A stretch of DNA of 64,000 nt from Zygaena filipendulae (taxonomy: Eukaryota > Arthropoda > Insecta > Lepidoptera > Zygaenidae). The notes below the pieces were generated by a model that saw only the letters and a list, made by a program, of their open reading frames with translations, was not told the DNA's origin and did no database searches. The DNA lies in NCBI GenBank assembly GCA_907165275.2, contig OU015662.1, forward strand, positions 6,145,501-6,209,500, given 5' to 3'. The position numbers were made by a program, and so were the translations under genes. This document shows positions 45,987-55,600 of this stretch, piece after piece (the stretch's first letter is position 1; the number at the start of each line of letters is the position of its first letter).

Positions 45987-46450
45987 TTGCTCTAACTCTT
46001 CCTTTGCGACCGTAGTTGTTGCTATATTATTTTCTTCTGGACGTAATCTAGGATGATCCGGTATTACTGATAGCTCTGTGAGGTATGACGTCAATAAAGT
46101 TCGTTCTTTGTATAGTTCACTGCACTGGTTACTGTTTAAAACGGGACGCAGTCCAGTATACCATCATCCATGTCATTGTCATGTCACACTGCCGACCACT
46201 CATCGACCAATCACTGGTCCGAGGTTGATCACGTGATCATACCAATAACAGCATTTTACTTAGAAAATGCCAATGCCCATAGCACAAAAATGGTGACGAT
46301 TATGACGTCATACTGCCTACTGCGGATACAGTCCGCTATAACGGAACGAATTTCACCTCACTGCGCGCACTGGGCCAGTGCTATCCGTAATAACGGAACA
46401 TTCTCCTAGTGTTGTCGTAATGGTGTCTGTGGTGTGGGCGGGGAGGCGGG

Positions 46451-46661
46451 CTACAGCACGCTCTCGCGCTGCGCGTGCTCCTGGGGCGGGCTGGGCGTGG
46501 GCGGGTCGGAGGGCGAGGCGGCGGTGCGCGTGATGGCGGGCGCGCGCGACAGCCCGCCCATCGTGATGGGCGTGTCCTCCTCGTCCTCCTCCTCGCCCTC
46601 CTCCAGGTCCTCGTCGATCGGCTCCAGCACGTCCTGCGGCTGCTGCGTCTCCTCCTCTTTC
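46451..46661 (-). CDS. gene A last exon: acidic cytosolic tail
   Basis: Acceptor gtccgtatcag; 211 coding bases. The tail is strongly acidic ([20 protein letters not shown], then EGEEEDEED), then Ser/Pro-rich ([19 protein letters not shown]), ending ESVL. The last residues S-V-L fit a class I PDZ ligand ([ST]-x-[VLI] at the C-terminus). GC-rich codons give long artefactual open frames on both strands here. Confidence 0.9.
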
Positions 46662-49600
46662 CTGATACGGACAATACACGATCACGTTCATATTAGTTGT
46701 ACCTTTTTGGCACAAATATAAATACAAATGGCATCAGTATTATATAATTAACGAGCGAAATATTCAAACCTTCGATAAATTACAAATTACAGAAGAAGAA
46801 ACCACATTAAATTTTGCATACCTACTACCTACATACACGATTGTCAAGGGTAGGTAAAAAAATATAGGGTAGTAAGTACTTTTATCTCGGAATACCCGCG
46901 GGATCTCCGAAGCTAACGCGGGTACAACCGCGGCAAACAACTAGTTTAGTATACATAATATAAAATTATAAAAAAAACCCAACCCACCTGCGGAACAGCG
47001 GCGCGGCGAACGAGGAGACGGTGGCGACCAGGAAGAAAGCGGAGGCCATGTAGAAGGAGGGGTCGTAGGTGCCGGTGGCGTCGTACACCGCGCCCGCCAG
47101 CGGGGAGCCCACCATGGCCGCCGCGCCGCGGAACAGGATGAGCAGGCCGAACGCGTTCGTCAGCTTGTCCAGCCCCAGCAGGTCCACGAGGATGATCGAC
47201 GTCAGCGATATGTAGCCGGCTGGCGGACCAACGGACGCGTAATGTCACGGTTAACCGTTTCACCGCTACGTTTTTGTAACCTTAATAAGACTACAAAAAC
47301 ATGGCCATCACCTCCAGACCACACGCTTTAAACATGATTACTCCTAGTATTTGGGAATGCTTAATATCTATCATTTAATCCGATCAATATAAAAATTATG
47401 GTTTGTTAGTAACGTAATATTACGTTTCTGGCCCCAGGTCTTTCGTAGATTATGATGATATTACAGGGGTGGCGGTGAAATGGCTAAGTCGGCTCCGGAA
47501 TGAGGCGGACTAACGTCTGCCGCAGAGTTTGGCAAACCAGTCTGAATTTAAAGTTAACACTATGTCTATTGTGGAATATAAAAATACTAGATACGTATAT
47601 TTTGCTATTTCGCAATAATGAAAAAATATTTAGATAAAACGAATTGAAGTTCAGGAGTTATGACACGTGACGTCATAACCCCTTAATCTATCGATCGGAC
47701 CGAGACAATACGCGATATTTCGACATAATGTATAACCATAATTTTTTGATTACGTAATAATCCTATCCAATATTTTTAATTAATCTACATGACGAAATAC
47801 AAACTAAAATTCTGTCAAATTGCCCATTGAGTGAAATTTATCGGTGTCGCTCCGGGATAATACGCACATAATTCGGCTCCAGAATGTGACGAACTTAAAA
47901 CAATTTTGGTACATAGGTATAGACGTAGTGATGTTTTTATAGATACAAATACAATACTTACAAATAGCAGCTCCAAAAGCGATTGATACAGCGATATAAG
48001 CACCATAAGAATAACAGAAGGGTGTAACTCCCACAGCGATCTGTAAATATGAAAAAAAAAACATACTAAAAATATTTACGCCCAAAAACAATTGAACAAA
48101 TTCCAATACCTAATCCCTTCCTCTCTCTTCCAATAATAATCTTCCCCAACGTTTATTTTTATTTTTATTCATAAACTTGAGTGTTATCATCGTTATATCA
48201 ATTTCCACTTACAAACACTGAAATCTATAGCGACTTAACCAACATTAACCACCAGAAAAGATCAGATTATCTGCAGCCTTCATCACCATCGAACTCCCCA
48301 TGAAAAGTCGGCATGGCTCAAGACAGTCTCGACTCACCGCAGAATACGAGCACGGCTCAGTACGGTCTCGACTCACTGGGATATTCAAAGTGACAATCGA
48401 GAATACTGAGCTTTAAACTATCAGACCTCCGGTCTAGGGACCCCTACGCCACAAGTCACGAACTACAACGAAGCGACGAGTATGTACTGGCTATATGGAA
48501 GTCCTGAATCGCGCTAACGAAGTTTTTACACTGCGCTGCATATACGACCTCCGACGATCTACAGACGGAACCGCGGTTCCCCGGGCATACCACCTCGCCC
48601 AGCGGGAAGCTTCCCCTTTGGTGGCGATCGAGCCATATCATCCATCCTGCTCCTGCTACATAAGGATGTGTTTTTTTAATTGAATTGAAAAAACTTTATT
48701 TGACACAACTGGGTATTCTCCAGGGTATGAAAATCTAAATTCTGATTAGTCCGTCGTTTAGAAAATAAAAAAATAATAGACACGTATTTTTTGTTTTCTC
48801 AAATTAATAATGATAAACATAAATAAAGCGCATTAAAGTTTAGGGTGGGGGACTCGTGACGTCAATATTCACTATAAGCACCATACAAACTGTGCCGGGT
48901 TGTGACGTCACGCGAAATTTCAACTCAATGTATCGCCGTTATTTTTTGACCACGTTAAAAAAAGACAAAATACGTGTTCAATATTTTTTACTAATCTACA
49001 CGACGGACTAAAAAAAATTTGTCAAGTAGCCAACCGTCACTTATCCCATTGTACGACTCCGTACCGTACCTCTCGTCGAGTAACGTTGTATAATTCGCGT
49101 CGGCACTCACCGTGGCGACGATCAGGCATAAGTTGTTGAGCAGAAGCGAGTCCATCCAGGGGAAGTCGGCGACCCACCCGCAGAAGATGCGGCCGAACGT
49201 GTTCGTTATCCCGATGATGGACAGCAGGAACGACGCCTGCGACGCCTCCACACCCTGCCAGACATTACATCAGCAGACTGTGAGTAGGGAGATGAGTGGT
49301 CATCAAAATTGTACTTATTCACTGGTTTTTAACCGCGGTTTCGCTATTTCACTTCCAACTTTTTTTTGTTCCTCGGGAACAGTAATTTTTTGGACGAAAG
49401 GGATTATGTAGCCCTGACAACGTGTATACGAATATTGCAAGTGAAACTGCAGGCACCGCATGTTAATATTTTTTTTTTGTTATTTACGTTGTCGACGCGC
49501 TCGCTCGTAAAGTGGTCCTTATTACAGTGCTTTTAGGTTTACAATTACACATGGGCAATCAACCCTGTTCGGTCCACTGCGTGAAACCGAACACTGCTTT

Positions 49601-52600
49601 CGACAGCGATTTACGCGATCGAGCCGCTTTCCTACGGCCCGGTCGCGGCAGTCGATTCATGTCGGTCACGGGCGTCGGTATACTATCAATTAATTCATTA
49701 TCATCTAATAACAAACGAATCGGCTCGCCAGCCGCGTCCCGTGCCGACCACAACATCAATCATATAACCACCAATAATCACCCTGATATCTAATAAACAA
49801 ATAAATCAATATATCTAGCAGTATCAGTCACAGGTCACTGTGCCCCACACAAACCCAGTGCTTCGGATTAAACCCGATAAAAGCCTGCCAATATCGGGTT
49901 TAAACTCGGGCAGGCTTTTATCGGGTTTAATTAATCCCAAGGCCCGGGTTGATTGCCCATATATTCACAATACAGTTAATAAACGTTTATGTTAGTTTAT
50001 TAATGATGCTGTTAGAAGAAATACATTTAATTTAAACTGAATGAATGCATTTTATGAAAAAGAAAAATGCTGTACAGTCAGCAACAACAATATGTAAATA
50101 TGTAGGTAAACAATATGTAAACAATTTTGTCGGTCTATGGTCTTTGAACTAATTATAGCGCTAAGGCCCAGCGACTGTCCCGAGTGTTGACACACTCCTG
50201 CTGCTGACGGTTCGACGCGACACTCACGTTGACGATGGCCGCGTCCACGAGGTACACGAAGGGCACGTACAGGCCCGCCATGCCGAACACGTTGGAGAAG
50301 CCGATCAGCATGAAGGCGGGGTCGCGCAGCAGGCTCACGTCCAGCATCGACGCCAGCGCCGACTTGAACGACTCCGGCAGCGTGAGGCAAGGGCACAGAT
50401 CGTATTCTGCAAGCAAACAACCGCACGGTCATAGACAGGAGCTCTTGGGAAACAGTGTATGGAATTCCCTATTTATTTATTTATTTATAGTTAATTATAA
50501 CGGTAAAAAAAAAACCAATTACAACAATTAACATAGAACGGTTAACTTATAATAGAAGACACGCTCGCATACTTAATCTCACAAAACCTCAAGCATGCCG
50601 TCATTATCTCATGCCATGCATCCACAAACAGATCACACTCAGGGTCAGCAATGAGAAGGGCATTGAGGGCATCCAGGGTGCGATACACTGGGGAACCAGC
50701 TCTGGATACCGTTCGGCATAGAGGTCGCCTAGTGTTGGGAATGCTTAATATCGATCATTATTAAATCTAATAAATATAAAACTACACGGACTCTGTGTTT
50801 GTGGGTGTGCGTGAGTATGTGTGTGTGTGTATGTGAGTGTGTATACCATAAGTACACGTTATCTGAGTTGCTTACTTCAATAAATAAATAAAAGTGTAGT
50901 GATTTGTCAGTAACGGAATATTATGTGACTACCGCACGTCTTTCGTAGATCGTGATATTACGGGGTGACAAATTGAACAATATACATAGATTAACCATCT
51001 CTCTCGATTCCAAATTTCATCCAAATCTTTCCAGCCTAATAGCGTGAAAGAGGTTACAAATATCACCTCAACTTTGGCATTTAGTGCGATAAAAAAATCA
51101 AGTTGAACTCACGCTCCTGTTTCTCCATATCGCCGGCCTGCCTGCTCTGCGGCAGACTGAGCACCGAGTTCCTGTAGCCCTGCAGCGACTTCTGGCTCTG
51201 GTACTGCGGCAGGTTGAGCACGGAACCCGAGTAGAAGATGTCCTTCCTGGACATGGGGCGCACCATGCGCGACGGCTCGCGGGGGCCCGACACTGACACC
51301 TTGGAGTTGTACATTCCGCTCTCCGAGTCGCCCTGGGGAATGTTCATAGGTTTTAGGTTACTATCCGTCGCACTCAGAGTCGACTTTAATGATTACTTAG
51401 TTAAGTATATATTTTTAACACAAAATTGCCACAATCAGAAACGTTCAGTAAATTAATGTTTATTGGCATTTAACTAATTAATTAAATGCCAATTAACATT
51501 AATTTACTGAACGTTTCTGATTGTGGCAATTTTGTGTTAAAAATATATACTTAACTAAGTAATCATTAAAGTCGACTCAGAATGCGGCCGTATGAACACA
51601 TTTTGGCTAGTCAACGAACTCTTTAACGGCCGCAATCAGAGTCGTTTTAATGATTACTTATTTGAGTTAAATTTAGTTGAATTTAACTAACGTCTCCGAG
51701 TGGGGTAGTTTTGTTTTTAACTGTTTTACTTAAAACTAAGTAGTCATTAAAACGACTCTGAGTGCGGCCGTAAGAGTATTGAATCCTAAGGATGTAGATA
51801 ACTGAATTAGGCAACAGGTTACTACAGAGACCATGGTTTGTCGCTTTTCCCATTTTCTCAATAGCATACTGAACGATTGATTTATTTTGAAATAATGACA
51901 ATAATATCCTATTTTTATTTCTAGTAACAATAATTTAGAAGGAACAAATTATTATTAGAAAATCACTGGATTTTTTATTATTATTAATGCTTCCACAACT
52001 ATAGATACATAGTTGATCTTACCAAACGTCAGTAACCACTTCACAATACGTTAATTGTTAAAACTAGACAGTGTGAAATACGACACACATTTCTATGTAT
52101 AGTCGGTGACAAAAGTAAATCTATATAATAAAAATGAATCGCCAAATGTGTTGCTAAGCGCATAACTTCCAAACGACTGCACCAAATTGGATAATTGTTT
52201 TTTTATTGTGTTCGTTATTGTCAGGACAAGGTTTTTATAAAAGAAGTTTGAAGCTCCTGCGGAAATTTCGAAACTCACGCGGGTGAAACCGCGGGGCACA
52301 GCTAGTACATAATATAAAATTTAAAAAAGGACTTGCGTTTGCAAATGTAAATGAATAAATTTAAGATCGATATTGCCAATGAGTGAGAGAACACACTGCT
52401 ATAGTATGCACGCGGTTTTCTACTTTACAACGTATAGACTTTTTGACATGACTGTAGCTCAAAGTAATGAGTGATATATTAACACTTGGATCGGAGCCAA
52501 TTTTTGAACAAACACACGGGAAGTTCAAGGTATTCTACCAATATTAAGTGAGTAAAGATGTTTGCTACCGGATCACGTATAAGTTGTTAAATGGATTTGG

Positions 52601-55600
52601 ACGAAAGGTGTCTACAGACTAATGCTAGTACCTACTCGTGTCGTGTAAGGTGCTGTAAGATAGTAATAATAATAAAAATTAATGAACACTTACATCTGCA
52701 TTTCTAATTTGACTATTCATGGAAGTTTTGGATGCGGCTTTTATCGCAGCCAAGGACGGTTTGAATCTATAACACACATAAGTACATAAAAAAAATTATT
52801 GAAATATTGATTTTTATAAAACGTGCAAGCCGTAGCGTTGTCGTTGTCATCGAAAACATAGAAACAAACGGTACGTACAAAAATAAACATATTCATAAAA
52901 GCAAATCGAAATATTAAACATGTACTAAATATTTTACAGCCAGTGAACGAAGGAAAAATGGAACTAATATTTATCTAGAAAATGCCCTAACGTATCCGTA
53001 TACCAGTACCTACAATATTATGTATAATTTTAATTATATTTCAAGTAATTTTGAAGTATCGTATGCGCTCTTTATATTACCGGGGTACGGGACATTGAAC
53101 TCAAAATTGAAATGAATAAAGTCTAGTTTTGACTGTAGGTACGCAAACTGCACATATTGTAAGAAACAAATCACAACTCATCGTTTTAAGTGACGCGAGT
53201 GGTTTCTTTTAAAAGAAGTGTCAATTTTTCCTAAATTCACTTGTTAAGATGTTCGTGATTATACAAAAATAATATTAAAAGTACTGCTTGTGAGTCTTAG
53301 CTTAGCTCGTGATCAGCCATGCTTGATATGTATATGAGCTTGAGTTGCATTTGATTTGTGGATTTTCATAACCAGTTTCAGCCATACTATATATGAGGCC
53401 CTCAGTTTAATTATGACCTAACACACATATAGTAATAAGTAGTTTAAATTATTACTCTATTGTAATAATGATTATTAATTATATTATTACGTTACGTGAT
53501 TATTATTTTGTCCATAGATAACTTGCTAGTTGCTACGAATAAAATTAGCTTGTAAATACAGATAAAATTATCTGACGGCCTCATATTATGAGTCCGAGCT
53601 TTGCTCATAATTATTATAAAGGTATTAGTCATGCTTACATAATATCAGTTGTAACCGAGTAACACCTCGCTCGCTCCACCACCAACGCCCGGACGTCACA
53701 CCCCAGTTGACAATCTATAGTCGTTATCACTATAGAAAATTAAGAAAGGTACGGTACCTTTCTTAATTGGATTTTACCTTTCTGGATTTTGCAAAATTAG
53801 ACTTTCGATTGGACAATTTTACGTGACCACGTGACACGACGCTACGTTTCTTAGATTCCTATAGCGATAACGATTAATCGATTGCCATCTTGGCTAAGGA
53901 GGCCTGTGGTTAATCTAGTGAATGTACAATACCTATCGGCTGACCTCTCGCCGGTGCTCTGTTTGCGTTGCCTGTCGAAGAACGGCACCGATCCGTTCTT
54001 GGGCAGGCCGGGCGCCTGCGCGCTGAACGCGGGCGACGACACGTTGCGCAGCATCGCCTGGGGCGCCGCGGGCGCGGGCGCGGGCGCCGGCGCCGGCGGC
54101 GGGGACAAGGGCGCGTTGTGCAACAGCCCGTGCCCGTTCTGGAAACGTGACCCGACACGTTGTAGTCGATTGTTTGTTTTTTTTTTTTTTCAAGCACAAA
54201 AACCAAAGACTTTCAGGTTTAAGAAGCCATTGATTTCAAAGGAAGTTTTTCAACTCCGCTTCCATGAGAATATAAATAAATTTAACTTAGATACACAAAC
54301 TACACGGTGCAATGTTCGTATTGAAATTTACTATGGAAGCATTTAGATAATTTAGGGCATAGCAAGATTCTCAATATGAAAATTGCACCGTGTACGCTTC
54401 GTTTTGGCGTATCGAAAATATGTGAGACGCTTTTAATACCAATATTAAATGAAAATTAATATAGGTACAATACAGGTTTAGTGGGAAGATATCCCGCACA
54501 TACTGAAGCATACGAGAACGATGAAAAAGTTTAATTCTTACATACGAAATAACTTTTCTTTCCATAAACAGATTTTTATTAAATCCGACAACTGCGAAAG
54601 ATTTTTCTAAATTTAAATAGAAAATTTCAGACACTTTCTTTTTTATTTGAAGGTTTGTAAAGTTGAAATAATAGCATAATAAGTTCCTGTGCAGAAAAGA
54701 CAAGTTAACATTTAATCGTTTTATCACAGTTAGTACGTGTAACTTTGTATAAGATGATATTCCAAAAAGATCATTTCTCAATGCTTGCCCCTACATCAAA
54801 AAAGGAAGTCTCGTGCAAATCTTCGTTAGAGCTTGCGTTGATAAATCATTCAGTCAATAAAGGCATTTTATATGTTTAGAGATGATAACGCCACATGCAC
54901 TCGTCTCGTAGTCAACTAGTGACATATCAGAGCGTCAACGCAACGTCAATACATAGCAGTTCCTAGCGGGAATCATACCCGTGACCCTCCAGTGTAAGAA
55001 GCATCACTCAGCCAGTCGATCAAGGAGGTATCCGAAGCATGCAGCTCTATTTCTAATTTAATATTAAAGCTTAAAATTAAAAAAAAAACTGGTGCTAATT
55101 GGCGGTTGTGGTTCCAACTTTTTTTCAGAGAGAGTTGCAGATAAATGCTCTAGTAATTAACAATTGTGTTAGTTGTACAGATTTATATTATAAGTGCTAA
55201 AAATCAAACTACACAAGCAACAATGCAAAAACGTCTTTACAAAAAGAGCGCGAAAATTAGAATTTCGAAGTACAGTTCTCGGTATTTCCTTTTGCTTGTA
55301 TTTTTTCTGTGTAATATGATGCCACTTTTTGAGTCTAAAGTCAAAAGGAACTGTGCACCTTGAGAGATTTTTTCCTATATCTATAGTTGTATCGTATAAT
55401 ATCAATGGCATATTAATGTCGAATATCATGCAAAATGCATTTTCTCTGAACGAAAGATCCGACAAACATTCCCTTTACTGCAACAATGACTAGATACTTA
55501 AAAGATCGTATCAATAAGCACTTAACTCTTTGTCTTACTCATTTGGTTGATAAATGAAAAAGACAAGCAACGACTTGACAGCCGGTCAAGTTTGAGATGC

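Noticed and set aside
46353..46727. Long Arg/Ala/Gly/Ser-rich open frames on both strands
   Set aside because: They are out-of-frame or antisense readings of the GC-rich last exon of gene A. The spliced frame with the family-consistent tail and TAG at 46451 explains the region.
53882..54346. 154-codon plus-strand open frame
   Set aside because: It is the antisense of the GC-rich gene A exon 4. Low complexity removes stops on all frames, and no independent motif is present.
54940..55045. Possible tRNA gene
   Set aside because: A- and B-box-like motifs are present but the cloverleaf does not form; listed as a SINE head instead.
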